Of a DNA stretch of 64,000 bases, positions 8,909 through 16,566 are shown piece by piece. A program made the translations under genes and the position numbers. Source of the stretch: Amycolatopsis decaplanina DSM 44594 (GTDB lineage: Bacteria > Actinomycetota > Actinomycetes > Mycobacteriales > Pseudonocardiaceae); NCBI RefSeq assembly GCF_000342005.1, contig NZ_AOHO01000058.1, forward strand, positions 124,001 through 188,000, written 5' to 3'. The notes under the pieces are model-generated. The model saw nothing but the letters and a program-made list of their open reading frames with translations. It had not been told where the DNA came from and made no database searches. Each line of letters starts with the position of its first letter. Within the stretch, counting starts at the first letter, position 1.

Positions 8909-9982
8909 TCAGCCGAGGAATTCGCGCAGCACCGAAGCGACCTGCCGGATCTCGCCCGCCCGCACGTTTTCCTGCCGGGTGTGCGCCAGCGTCGGGTCGC
9001 CGGGACCGAAGTTCACCGCCGGAATCCCGAGAGCCGCGAAGCGCGCGACGTCGGTCCAGCCCAGCTTCGCGACCGCCTTGCCCCCTGCCGCGGCGACCAG
9101 TTCGGCCGCCGCAGGAGCGCTCAGCCCGGGCAATGCCCCTGGTGACAAGTCGACGATCTTGACGTCGTAACCCTCGAAGACCTCGCGAAGGTGCGCTTCG
9201 GCTTCCGCCGAAGAGCGGTCGGGCGCGAAGCGGTGGTTGATCGTGAGCACGGCCTCGTCCGGCACGACGTTGCCCGCGACACCGCCGCCGATCTTCGTGG
9301 CCTGCAAGCCCTCGCGGTAGGTGAGGCCGTCGATGTCGACCACGCGCGGCGTGTACTCGGCCAGCCTGCGCAGCGGTTCGGCGAGACCGTGGATCGCGTT
9401 GACGCCCATCCAGCCGCGCGCGGTGTGCGCCCGGACGCCTTCGACACGGATCTCGATCCGCATCGTGCCCTGGCAACCGCCCTCGATCCCGCCGTTCGAC
9501 GGTTCGCCGAGGATCGCGAGGTCGGCTTGCAGCCACTCGGGCAGCTCGCGCTCGATGCGGCCGAGGCCGTTCTTCGTCGCTTCGATCTCTTCGCAGTCGT
9601 AAAACACGAAGGTGATGTCGTGCCTCGGCTCGCGGAGGGCGGCGGCGAGGTGCAGGAAGACGGCGTCCCCGCTCTTCATGTCGACGGTACCCAGGCCGTG
9701 CAGGATCTCGTCGTCACCGGTCCCCTCGCGGCGCACGGGCATGTTCTCGTTGACCGGAACGGTGTCGAGATGCCCGGCCAGCAGCACCCGCGAAGGGCGG
9801 CCGAGGTTCGTGCGGGCGAGGACCGCGTCACCGTTGCGGATCACCTCGAGATGCGGTGCCTGCGTCTGGAGCGCGGCCTGCACGGTGTCCGCGATGACCT
9901 TCTCCTCCTCCGAGACGCTGAAGATGTCCACCAGCGCGGCGGTGAGGTCGACGGGATCGGCGTGCAGATCGAGCGAAGGCAT
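8909..9982 (-). CDS. dapE: Succinyl-diaminopimelate desuccinylase
   Basis: Removes succinate from N-succinyl-LL-diaminopimelate, giving LL-DAP for lysine and peptidoglycan. The M20A metallopeptidase motifs are present: His71 in AGHLDTVP, Asp101 in TVDMKSGD, Glu131-Glu132 in DCEEIEA, and the dimerisation-domain His in GVRAHTARGW. The start at 9982 gives MPSLDLHADP and a 357-residue protein, the usual length for actinobacterial DapE. Codons further upstream would extend through the promoter of the divergent lipoprotein gene and give an unrelated N-terminus. dapD lies 0.5 kb away on the other strand and dapC 5 kb away, so three succinylase-branch enzymes are in this window. Confidence 0.93.
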   Translation of the reverse strand: MPSLDLHADPVDLTAALVDIFSVSEEEKVIADTVQAALQTQAPHLEVIRNGDAVLARTNLGRPSRVLLAGHLDTVPVNENMPVRREGTGDDEILHGLGTVDMKSGDAVFLHLAAALREPRHDITFVFYDCEEIEATKNGLGRIERELPEWLQADLAILGEPSNGGIEGGCQGTMRIEIRVEGVRAHTARGWMGVNAIHGLAEPLRRLAEYTPRVVDIDGLTYREGLQATKIGGGVAGNVVPDEAVLTINHRFAPDRSSAEAEAHLREVFEGYDVKIVDLSPGALPGLSAPAAAELVAAAGGKAVAKLGWTDVARFAALGIPAVNFGPGDPTLAHTRQENVRAGEIRQVASVLREFLG

Positions 9983-10024
9983 GCCCGCACCGTACCGCCG
10001 GGGGTCCGGGGCTACCGTGAAGGC

Positions 10025-10420
10025 GTGCGCACCAAAGCGATCCTGCTCGCCCTTCTCCTGGTACTCAGCGGCTGTGGATCGAATGAGGTCCCGGTGAAGG
10101 TCCGGCCGACCCAGAGCACCGCGCCGGACGTGCTGCCGATCAAGCTCAAGGCGCTGACCACCGACCAGTGTTATCTGGCGCCGGGGACCGAATCGCCCAA
10201 GGGCTGCCAGAAGTACGTCACCGAACTCTCCAGCGCCGCGGGCAGCATCCGCAAGCACCGCCCGGACCTGTCGTCGCACGCGGACGTCCTCGATCGCCCG
10301 ATCTCCGCCTTCCGCACCGCGAACTGCCAGGACCAGGCGGCTCCCGGCGGCCCGTGCGGCCAGGCTCTCGCCGACATGGCGACGGCGCTGACCAGTGTGA
10401 AGAGCCTCGTCGGCGGCTGA
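10025..10420 (+). CDS. Small secreted lipoprotein of unknown function
   Basis: 131 residues starting at GTG 10025: MRTKAILLALLLVLSGCGS is a classic lipoprotein signal with lipobox LSGC, so Cys17 should be lipidated and the protein anchored outside the membrane. The mature part has three further cysteines (CYLAPG, KGCQKY, NCQDQ) plus PCGQ, which could form disulfides. No family is recognised. The hexamer TACCGT at 10013-10018 ends 6 bases before the GTG and no well-spaced Shine-Dalgarno is seen, so the mRNA is probably leaderless. It lies between divergent dapE and co-directional dapD. Confidence 0.75.
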   Translation: MRTKAILLALLLVLSGCGSNEVPVKVRPTQSTAPDVLPIKLKALTTDQCYLAPGTESPKGCQKYVTELSSAAGSIRKHRPDLSSHADVLDRPISAFRTANCQDQAAPGGPCGQALADMATALTSVKSLVGG

Positions 10421-10435
10421 CGCGGGTCACTGGGT

Positions 10436-10441
10436 TACCGT
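10436..10441 (+). promoter_or_regulatory. -10 hexamer TACCGT for leaderless dapD
   Basis: TACCGT (TANNNT form) ends 7 bases before the dapD GTG at 10449, the spacing expected when transcription starts on the first base of the start codon. No Shine-Dalgarno sequence lies between. Confidence 0.55.
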
Positions 10442-10448
10442 TCAGGTC

Positions 10449-11435
10449 GTGAGCGAGCAGACCCCTGACCCCGAAACGACCGGCGCCACCGGCGTCGGAC
10501 TGGCCACCGTCACGACCGACGGCACGGTGCTGGACACCTGGTTCCCGCTGCCCAAGCTGACCGAGTCCGCCGAAGGCAAGGCCGGCACGGTACGGCTGAC
10601 CGCCGAAGAGGCCTCAGAGGCTCTCGGCGAGGCAGCCGCCGCCCAGCTCGGCCCGGACACCGACCGCGGTGTCGAGGTCGTCGCGGTCCGCACGACCATC
10701 GCCCGCCTCGCCGACGCCCCTGGTGACACGCACGACGTCTACCTGCGCCTTCACCTGCTGTCGCACCGTCTGGTCCGGCCGCACGGCGCGAGCCTCGACG
10801 GCATTTTCGGCCTGCTGGCGAACGTCGTGTGGACCAACCACGGGCCGTGTCCCGTCGAGGGCTTCGAGGCGACCAGGCTGCGGCTGCGGGGGCGCGGCAA
10901 CGTCACCGTCTACGGCGTGGACAAGTTCCCGCGGATGGTGGACTACGTCGTGCCCAGCGGCGTCCGCATCGCCGACGCCGACCGCGCCCGCCTCGGCGCG
11001 CACCTGGCCAGCGGCACCACGGTCATGCACGAGGGCTTCATCAACTTCAACGCCGGCACGCTCGGCGCCTCGATGGTCGAGGGCCGGATCTCGGCGGGCG
11101 TCGTGGTCGGGGACGGCTCCGACGTCGGCGGCGGCGCATCGATCATGGGCACGCTGTCCGGCGGCGGCAAGGAGACCATCTCGATCGGCGAGCGCTGCCT
11201 GATCGGCGCGAACGGCGGCGTCGGCATCTCGCTCGGCGACGACTCGGTCGTCGAAGCGGGCCTGTACGTCACGGCCGGCACGAAGGTGACCTTCGAGGGC
11301 AAGGTCGTGAAGGCGCTGGAGCTGTCCGGCATCTCGGGCGCGGTGTTCCGGCGGAATTCCGGGACCGGCGCCGTCGAGGTCGTCGCGCGCACCGGCGTCG
11401 GCATCGAGCTGAACGCGGCCCTGCACGCCAACTGA
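10449..11435 (+). CDS. dapD: 2,3,4,5-tetrahydropyridine-2,6-dicarboxylate N-succinyltransferase
   Basis: Succinylates tetrahydrodipicolinate from succinyl-CoA in the DAP/lysine pathway. The 328-residue protein has the actinobacterial DapD N-terminal domain, then a left-handed beta-helix of hexapeptide repeats (about 175-290: VMHEGFINFNAGTLGASMVEG, then GVVVGDGSDVGGGASIMG and CLIGANGGVGISLGDD). The active-site strand GFINFNAGTLG is characteristic. The start is GTG 10449, apparently leaderless. The stop codon TGA is also the first base triplet of a repeat element that fills the following gap. It functions with dapC and dapE in this window. Confidence 0.95.
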   Translation: MSEQTPDPETTGATGVGLATVTTDGTVLDTWFPLPKLTESAEGKAGTVRLTAEEASEALGEAAAAQLGPDTDRGVEVVAVRTTIARLADAPGDTHDVYLRLHLLSHRLVRPHGASLDGIFGLLANVVWTNHGPCPVEGFEATRLRLRGRGNVTVYGVDKFPRMVDYVVPSGVRIADADRARLGAHLASGTTVMHEGFINFNAGTLGASMVEGRISAGVVVGDGSDVGGGASIMGTLSGGGKETISIGERCLIGANGGVGISLGDDSVVEAGLYVTAGTKVTFEGKVVKALELSGISGAVFRRNSGTGAVEVVARTGVGIELNAALHAN

Positions 11436-11468
11436 CCTGCGAAAAGAGAGCAAGGGACCTTTGCTACC
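11433..11468 (+). repeat. TGACCTGCGAAAAGAGAGC element, copy 1 (starts at dapD stop codon)
   Basis: A unit of about 36 bases, TGACCTGCGAAAAGAGAGC followed by AAGGGACCTTTGCTACC. Its first TGA is the dapD stop. The second half contains the near-palindrome AGCAAGGGACCTTTGCT. Further copies lie at 11575 and 57278 in the same orientation and at 53941 and 53988 in the opposite one. Confidence 0.8.
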
Positions 11469-11494
11469 GCCTGGGTCCGGCGGGGTCCGGCGGG

Positions 11495-11549
11495 TGTCGC
11501 GAAAGCCACTTTCGCGACGTCTGATGTCCCGAAAGTGGCTTTCGCGACA
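11495..11549. repeat. 24-bp inverted repeat of GTCGCGAAAGCCACTTTCGC type
   Basis: Arms 11495-11518 and 11526-11549 pair with one mismatch around a 7-base spacer. Each arm is itself nearly palindromic (GTCGCGAAAG-CCA-CTTTCGCGAC). It sits in the dapD-CHAD gap between two copies of the TGACCTGCG element. Confidence 0.75.
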
Positions 11550-11574
11550 TGCCCGGCTGCGTCACCCGAAGACC

Positions 11575-11645
11575 TGACCTGCGAAAAGAGAGCAAGGGAC
11601 CTTTGCTACCACTCTCCCCCGGGGAGCGGTAGCAAAGGTCCCTTG
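11575..11645. repeat. TGACCTGCG element copy 2 forming a long hairpin
   Basis: A second copy of the 36-base unit (11575-11610) is followed, after a CTCCCCCGGGGAG turn, by its inverted partner GGTAGCAAAGGTCCCTTGCT ending near 11642. Together they form a stem of more than 20 bp just before the CHAD gene promoter. Confidence 0.75.
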
Positions 11646-11681
11646 CTTCTCTCACGACCTGGACCACCTTGCCTGTTCACC

Positions 11682-11687
11682 TAGAAT
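11682..11687 (+). promoter_or_regulatory. -10 hexamer TAGAAT for leaderless CHAD gene
   Basis: TAGAAT ends 7 bases before the GTG at 11695 with no Shine-Dalgarno sequence in between. This is a strong candidate sigma-70-type -10 element for a leaderless transcript. Confidence 0.6.
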
Positions 11688-11694
11688 TCATCTT

Positions 11695-12666
11695 GTGACA
11701 GCCGAGGCCCTGCCGCGCAAGAACGTCCCTTCGACCACTCCGGCCGCGCTCGGGCTCGGCGACCGCCCCGCGAAAGCCGGGCCGGGCGATCCGGCGGCCA
11801 CCCACGTCCGGGTCAAACTCGACATCGAGATCCGCGCGCTCCTCGCGCACGAGCCGGGCACCAAATCCGGTGCCGACCCTGAAGACCTGCACCAGATGCG
11901 GGTCGCGCTGCGCCGCATGCGAAGCGTCCTCAAGCTCTCGGGCCGCCTCGTCGGCCCGGACGCCGAGCCTGTGCGCGCCGAACTCGGCTGGCTCGGCCAA
12001 TCCCTCGGCGACGTCCGCGATTACGACGTCTTGATCGGGCATCTCCGCGAGGTCGTCGCCGAATTCGAGGTGCGCGACCAACCGGCCGCGCGCCGTCTGG
12101 TCTCGAAGTTCGTCACCGAACGCGGTGTCGCGAAGCGGCGGCTCACCCGCGCGCTCGCCAGCCCCCGGTACGCCTCGATGCTGCAGGACATCGGCCGTCT
12201 CGCCCGGCAGCCAGCCGCCGAGGAGCCCGCCTCCGAGGCCGACCCGACCTCGGCCGATCTCGTCGCCGGTCTCGCGAAGCCGCATCGAAAGCTCGCGAAG
12301 GCGGTGAAGGCGCTTCCCGCCGATCCTCCGGACGACGACCTTCACGCGCTTCGCATCTACGGCAAGAAACTCCGCTACGCCGCCGAGATGGCCAAGCCCG
12401 CCGCGAAGAAGAAGCAAGCGGAGCGCATCCAACGGCTGATCAAAGCCACGAAGAACTTCCAGACCGTCCTCGGCGACCACCAGGACGCTTGCGTCGCCGC
12501 CGATCGGATGCGCGGCGTCGTGGCCTCCGTCGACCCCGAGGTCGCCTTCATCGCGGGCCGGGTCGCGGAGAAGGAACTGCTGCGCCGCGCCGAGGTCCGT
12601 GCCGTGTGGCGCGACGTCTGGGCCGAGGTCGACGAGGCCGCTCAGGCGGTGAGCCCGCGGATGTAG
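11695..12666 (+). CDS. CHAD domain protein (polyphosphate-associated)
   Basis: 323 residues. CHAD domains are all-helical histidine/arginine/lysine-rich folds that bind inorganic polyphosphate. Typical motifs here are LHQMRVALRRMRSVLK (about 65-80), LGDVRDYDVL, LHALRIYGKKLRYAAE and FQTVLGDHQDACV, with the paired basic helices that line the polyphosphate channel. No CYTH domain precedes it, so this is a stand-alone CHAD protein, probably cytoplasmic. The start GTG 11695 is supported by the -10 hexamer 7 bases upstream. Its last 25 bases overlap the end of the convergent FAD monooxygenase gene. Confidence 0.88.
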   Translation: MTAEALPRKNVPSTTPAALGLGDRPAKAGPGDPAATHVRVKLDIEIRALLAHEPGTKSGADPEDLHQMRVALRRMRSVLKLSGRLVGPDAEPVRAELGWLGQSLGDVRDYDVLIGHLREVVAEFEVRDQPAARRLVSKFVTERGVAKRRLTRALASPRYASMLQDIGRLARQPAAEEPASEADPTSADLVAGLAKPHRKLAKAVKALPADPPDDDLHALRIYGKKLRYAAEMAKPAAKKKQAERIQRLIKATKNFQTVLGDHQDACVAADRMRGVVASVDPEVAFIAGRVAEKELLRRAEVRAVWRDVWAEVDEAAQAVSPRM

Positions 12667-14045
12667 CCGTCCGGGCGAATCGACACCTGCCGCCCGTTCC
12701 CGGCTTCATACGCGGCGAAGGCATGCCCGCCGACGTCCTCGAAGTCCACATCGGACAGCGGGCTGCCCGCGGGCAGGATCCGCCGCGCGCCTTCGGGCGC
12801 TGGGCCGTCGCCGAACACCAGCACCGTCGCCCGCGGGCCGCGCAGCAGTTCGAACAGCCGGACTGACTTGCCGTTCGCGTCCTTCAGCGGCGCGTCCGGG
12901 GCGCGGTCGCCGGGCCGGATCCGGCCGGTCGCCGCGGGCGCGAGCGGGCCGCCGCGGTAGCCGATGTCGAGCTGACGCGTGTTCTCGCCGCGCTCGTGCG
13001 CGTCATCCGCGCCCTCTTTGTACTTCTCGAGGATTTCAGTGCTGATCTTCAGCACTCGCGCGGCGACCCCGCGCCTCTCGGACTCGTAGCTGTCGAGCAG
13101 CTCCGGTGAACCGTCGGCGAGCTTCCAGCCCAGGTTGTACGCGTCCTGGACGCCGGTGTTGAGTCCCTGCCCACCGGTCGGCGGGTGGACGTGCGCGGCG
13201 TCGCCGGCGAGGAACACCCGCCCGTCCCGGAAACGCCCGGCGAGCCGGATGTTGGGCCGCCACACCGTCGACCAGGCGAGATCGTGCAACCGGACCCCAC
13301 CGCCGGACAGCTCGTCGAGCCGGGACTGCAACGTGTCGAGCGACGCCTCGACCTCCTCCTCGCCCAGCGGCGCGCCGAACTGGAAGTGCGGGACGCCGGG
13401 CAGCGGTGTTAGCACGATCCCCGACATCGGATCCTCAGGCTTCGCGAACCAATGCCCGTACGCGCGATCGAGCCCCTCGGCCTGGACATCGCCCAGCAGC
13501 ATGCGGACCGATTCGTCGGTGGTGCCCTCGAACGCGATCCCCAGCGCCTTGCGCACGAAGCTCTTCCCGCCGTCCGCGCCGACGAGGTACTCGACCCGGA
13601 CCCGCTCGCCCGGCAGCTCGGCGGTCACACCGTCCGCGTCCTGCTCGAAGCCGAGCAGCGGGGTGCCGAGCTCGACCTGGACACCGAATTCGGCGAGCCG
13701 GTCGCGCAGGATCCCTTCGGTCCGCGACTGGCCGAGGAAGAAACCGTTCGGATACGGCACGTCCGGGGTCGGTTCGACGAGTTCGGCCATCATCCGCTCC
13801 CCGACGACCTCACCGCCCAAGTGGATTCGCATCGGCACCGGCGCCTGCCCGGCTGCCAGCACCGCGTCCAGCACGCCGAGGTCCTCGAAGACCTCCAGCG
13901 TGCGCGGCTGCAGGCCGTCTCCGCGTGAGCCCTCGAAGAACGTCTCGGCCTTCTCCACGATCCGCACGCCGACGCCGCGGCGTGCGAGGTCGATGGCCAG
14001 CGTGAGCCCGGTCGGCCCGGCTCCCGCGATCAGCACCTCGGTCAT
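12642..14045 (-). CDS. FAD-dependent aromatic hydroxylase-type monooxygenase
   Basis: 467-residue group A flavoprotein monooxygenase (PHBH fold), using NAD(P)H and O2 to hydroxylate an aromatic or polyketide-like substrate. The FAD-binding GAGPTG is at residues 8-13 after MTEVLI; the DG motif is in LVGADGGKSFVRKAL; the GD motif is in VFLAGDAAHVHPPTGGQGLN; a C-terminal thioredoxin-like domain follows, as in phenol and polyketide hydroxylases. The start at 14045 places the FAD motif at the N-terminus as in all family members. It is divergent from a TetR-type gene with two palindromic operators between them, so it is probably induced by its substrate. Antibiotic or phenolic detoxification is an inference. 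Confidence 0.9.
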   Translation of the reverse strand: MTEVLIAGAGPTGLTLAIDLARRGVGVRIVEKAETFFEGSRGDGLQPRTLEVFEDLGVLDAVLAAGQAPVPMRIHLGGEVVGERMMAELVEPTPDVPYPNGFFLGQSRTEGILRDRLAEFGVQVELGTPLLGFEQDADGVTAELPGERVRVEYLVGADGGKSFVRKALGIAFEGTTDESVRMLLGDVQAEGLDRAYGHWFAKPEDPMSGIVLTPLPGVPHFQFGAPLGEEEVEASLDTLQSRLDELSGGGVRLHDLAWSTVWRPNIRLAGRFRDGRVFLAGDAAHVHPPTGGQGLNTGVQDAYNLGWKLADGSPELLDSYESERRGVAARVLKISTEILEKYKEGADDAHERGENTRQLDIGYRGGPLAPAATGRIRPGDRAPDAPLKDANGKSVRLFELLRGPRATVLVFGDGPAPEGARRILPAGSPLSDVDFEDVGGHAFAAYEAGNGRQVSIRPDGYIRGLTA

Positions 14046-14056
14046 CTCTCCTCCAG

Positions 14057-14085
14057 TGAATGCATATTCAGTGAATATAGATTCA
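14057..14085. promoter_or_regulatory. Tandem TetR-type operators TGAATNNNNATTCA
   Basis: Two 14-base palindromes, TGAATGCATATTCA (14057-14070) and TGAATATAGATTCA (14072-14085), lie 15 bases apart in the 79-base gap between the divergent monooxygenase and TetR genes. The shared half-sites TGAAT/ATTCA and the placement over both promoters indicate autoregulation and control of the monooxygenase by the adjacent regulator. Confidence 0.8.
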
Positions 14086-14124
14086 GCTTGACCGTTGCTA
14101 GCCTTCCGTGTCAAGGAGGTGCCG

Positions 14125-14733
14125 ATGACGGCGACGAGCCGCAAGGAGAAGGCGGCGGAGACCGAGGCCGCGCTCAAGGAGGCGGCGAAGCGCGTTTTCG
14201 CGGCGAAGGGGTACTTGAACACCAAGATCACCGACATCACGGCGGAAGCCGGACGTGCCGCGGGTTCGTTCTACAACCACTTCGCGAGCAAGGAAGAACT
14301 GCTCGAAGCACTCCTCGCGGACCTCGCGGCGGCGAGCGACGTCAACGCGGCCTCACCGGAGCACAAGGCCGACTTCACCGACCCGGAAGCCGTGCGCTGG
14401 CACGTCCGCGAGTACTGGAACTTCCATCGCGACAACGCCGCGACGATGCTCGCGCTGCGCCAGGCCGCGATGGTCAGCGACGACTTCGCGCGCACCTACG
14501 CGCGCTTCGGTGCCGATCAGGCGGCCGACATCCTCGACCACCTCGGATACATCACCGCGGCGGGTATGGAACTGCCGGCGTCGGAACGGCTCTCGCTCGC
14601 GATGATGGGCGAACTGGTCAACGGTTTCGCGCACACGTGGCTGCTGGACCCGTCATCGGTCTCCGAAGAGGAAGCCATCGAGGCGCTGACGCGGTTCGCC
14701 TACCGGGGCTTCACGGGCCGCGACGTGGGCTGA
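14125..14733 (+). CDS. TetR-family transcriptional repressor
   Basis: 202-residue regulator with the N-terminal TetR HTH (ALKEAAKRVFAAKGYLN, TKITDITAEAGRAAGSFYNH, FASKEELLEALL, residues about 12-60) and a variable ligand-binding helical domain. The ATG at 14125 is preceded by the perfect Shine-Dalgarno AAGGAGGT at 14113-14120, which decides the start over an upstream TTG. The two operators at 14057-14085 lie just upstream. Its expected target is the divergent FAD monooxygenase. The stop codon lies inside the left arm of a long inverted repeat. Confidence 0.92.
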   Translation: MTATSRKEKAAETEAALKEAAKRVFAAKGYLNTKITDITAEAGRAAGSFYNHFASKEELLEALLADLAAASDVNAASPEHKADFTDPEAVRWHVREYWNFHRDNAATMLALRQAAMVSDDFARTYARFGADQAADILDHLGYITAAGMELPASERLSLAMMGELVNGFAHTWLLDPSSVSEEEAIEALTRFAYRGFTGRDVG

Positions 14734-14809
14734 AGGGGCCCATGGCCGCATCCGACGCGACGAAGGGCGCTTTCACCGCGTCGGATGCGGGGAAAGTCCC
14801 CTTCAGCCC
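14727..14809. terminator. Long interrupted inverted repeat between tetR-type gene and dapC
   Basis: Outer arms GGGCTGAAGGGG (14727-14738) and CCCCTTCAGCCC (14798-14809), inner arms CCGCATCCGACGCG (14746-14759) and CGCGTCGGATGCGG (14777-14790). It lies between the convergent TetR-type and dapC genes and includes the TetR stop codon. It probably serves as a bidirectional terminator; the outer arm carries the TGAAGG core seen in other hairpins. Confidence 0.65.
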
Positions 14810-14818
14810 GCGCCGCGA

Positions 14819-15910
14819 TCAGGAAGCGAGCCGCTCCACGGCCGCGTCGATGCGCTCGTCCGTCGCCGTCAAGGCGATCCGGACGTGGTTCCCGCCGGTC
14901 GGCCCGTAGAACGTGCCCGGCGCGGCGAGGATGCCGCGCTCGGCGAGCCAGTCGACCGTGTCGAGCGCGGATTCGCCGCGTGTGGACCAGAGATACAGCC
15001 CCGCCTCGGAATGCGAGATCTCGAAACCGCTGTCCAGCAGCGCCTTCCGCAGCACCAGCCGGCGGCGCGCGTAGCGTTCCCGTTGCACGGCAAGCGCCTC
15101 GTCGTCCCGCAGCGCGGCGACCATGGCCTCCTGCACCGGCCGCGGCACGATCAGCCCGGAGTGCTTGCGGATCTCCAGCAACCCGGCGACGAGCTTCGGG
15201 TCACCGGTGACGAACCCGGCGCGGTAGCTGGCGAGGTTCGCGGACTTCGACAGTGAGTGGACGGCCAGCAGACCGTCGAGGGAGCCGCCGTGCACGGAGG
15301 GGTGCAGGATCGACACGGGCTCGCTTTCCCAGCCCAGCGCCAGGTAACACTCGTCGGAGACCACGACGACATCGCGTTCCCGCGCCCATTCGACGACCTT
15401 GCGCAGGTGGTCGACCCCGAGTACGCGCCCGGTCGGGTTGGACGGCGAGTTGATCCACAGCATCGAAGGCCGCTGCGGACCGAGCGCGAAAGTGCTGTCC
15501 GCGCGCAGCAGGGAAGCACCCGCCAGCAGCACCCCGACCTCGTAGGTCGGATACGCCACCTTGGGGATGACGACGAGGTCACCGGGGCCGAACCCCAGTT
15601 GCCGCGGCAGCGAGGCGACCAGCTCCTTCGAACCGATCGTCGGCAGCACGGCCGCTTCGGGAATACCCTCGATACCGTGCCGCCGCGAAAGCGAGTCGAT
15701 CGCGGCGGCCCTGAGCTCGGGGATCCCGTGCGTGGTCGGATACCCCGGGATCTCCGACACGGACGCGAGCGCCGCGCGGATGCTCTCGGGGACCGGGTCC
15801 ACCGGCGTGCCGATCGACAGGTCGACGATGCCGCCGGGATGCGCCTGGGCCTTTGCCTTGGCTTCAGCGAGGGAGTCCCAGGGGAAATCAGGAAGAGCGA
15901 CCCGGCTCAT
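14819..15910 (-). CDS. dapC: Succinyldiaminopimelate transaminase
   Basis: PLP-dependent class I/II aminotransferase (363 residues) that makes N-succinyl-LL-DAP from the keto precursor. The fold-type I signatures are visible: SPSNPTG with Asn158, SDECY with Asp186 and Tyr189, and the PLP lysine Lys222 in HSLSKSANLASYR. The actinobacterial DapC form is normally found next to fdxA, as here. The start ATG overlaps the fdxA stop (ATGA, 15907-15910), which fixes the start and shows translational coupling. With dapD and dapE it completes the succinylase branch after tetrahydrodipicolinate. Confidence 0.92.
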   Translation of the reverse strand: MSRVALPDFPWDSLAEAKAKAQAHPGGIVDLSIGTPVDPVPESIRAALASVSEIPGYPTTHGIPELRAAAIDSLSRRHGIEGIPEAAVLPTIGSKELVASLPRQLGFGPGDLVVIPKVAYPTYEVGVLLAGASLLRADSTFALGPQRPSMLWINSPSNPTGRVLGVDHLRKVVEWARERDVVVVSDECYLALGWESEPVSILHPSVHGGSLDGLLAVHSLSKSANLASYRAGFVTGDPKLVAGLLEIRKHSGLIVPRPVQEAMVAALRDDEALAVQRERYARRRLVLRKALLDSGFEISHSEAGLYLWSTRGESALDTVDWLAERGILAAPGTFYGPTGGNHVRIALTATDERIDAAVERLAS

Positions 15911-16227
15911 TCGCCCTGCGGGGGAAGAGCCTTGATGAAGGCGGGGTCGTGGCTGGTCTTGCCGACCTTGGAGGCACCGCCGGGCGAGCCGAGCTCGTCG
16001 AAGAAGTCGACGTTGGCCTTGGTGTAGGCGTTCCACTCGTCGGGGACGTCGTCCTCGTAGTAGATCGCCTCGACGGGACAGACCGGCTCGCAGGCACCGC
16101 AGTCGACGCATTCGTCCGGGTGGATGTACAGCATGCGGTCACCCTCGTAGATGCAATCCACGGGGCACTCGTCGATACACGCCTTGTCGAGCACGTCGAC
16201 GCAGGGCTCGGCGATCACGTAGGTCAC
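15907..16227 (-). CDS. fdxA: Seven-iron ferredoxin
   Basis: 106-residue 3Fe-4S/4Fe-4S ferredoxin, a soluble electron carrier. Cysteines 9, 17, 21 and 25 (C-x7-C-x3-C-x3-CIYEG) and 40, 43, 46, 50 (CVDCGACEPVCP) follow the FdxA/FdxC pattern in which the first cluster is 3Fe-4S. The C-terminal extension (DEWNAYTKANVDFF) is typical of the family. The GTG start at 16227 has AGGAGT 7 bases upstream. It is co-transcribed with dapC by a 4-base overlap, an arrangement common in Actinobacteria although the functional link is unclear. Confidence 0.95.
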   Translation of the reverse strand: MTYVIAEPCVDVLDKACIDECPVDCIYEGDRMLYIHPDECVDCGACEPVCPVEAIYYEDDVPDEWNAYTKANVDFFDELGSPGGASKVGKTSHDPAFIKALPPQGE

Positions 16228-16336
16228 TGCGTACTCCTGCTTATCTCTGCTTCACCAGTCTTCAACGGACATTACGCGCCCACGGGCGCGACCGGCCCGC
16301 TTAGGCCACCCTTATCCGTAGGCCGGATATGGGCTT

Positions 16337-16528
16337 TCAGCGGTCTTTCCGGCGCGGCGGCGGAGTGGCCCTGCTGTCCCCGGTGATGACGAACTTCGGT
16401 GCGGCGGGCTTCGCCGCTTCCGCGTCCTGCTCGACGGCCTTTTCCGCGCCCAACGCCCGGTTGAAGCCGTCAGAGATCTCGCGGACCAGGTCTTCGTTGT
16501 GCCTGTCGTCCTTGCGCGCGATGCTCAT
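16337..16528 (-). CDS. Small conserved-looking hypothetical protein (63 aa)
   Basis: A 63-residue ORF with a good Shine-Dalgarno (GGAGGGACCCCG then ATG) and GC-rich third positions. It is charged and probably soluble: MSIARKDDRHNEDLVREISDG begins the protein, and the tail is alanine/proline-rich ending PPRRKDR. No domain recognised. It is transcribed toward fdxA and away from the GNAT-fbiA operon; the 38-base gap between the two start codons must hold both promoters. Confidence 0.65.
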   Translation of the reverse strand: MSIARKDDRHNEDLVREISDGFNRALGAEKAVEQDAEAAKPAAPKFVITGDSRATPPPRRKDR

Positions 16529-16566
16529 CGGGGTCCCTCCACTGCCTTCCTTGGCACAATCTAACC

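Noticed and set aside
12642..14045. Monooxygenase considered as a rifampicin monooxygenase (Rox)
   Set aside because: Only general group A flavoprotein motifs match by eye; no feature specific to Rox was seen, so the narrower name is not supported.
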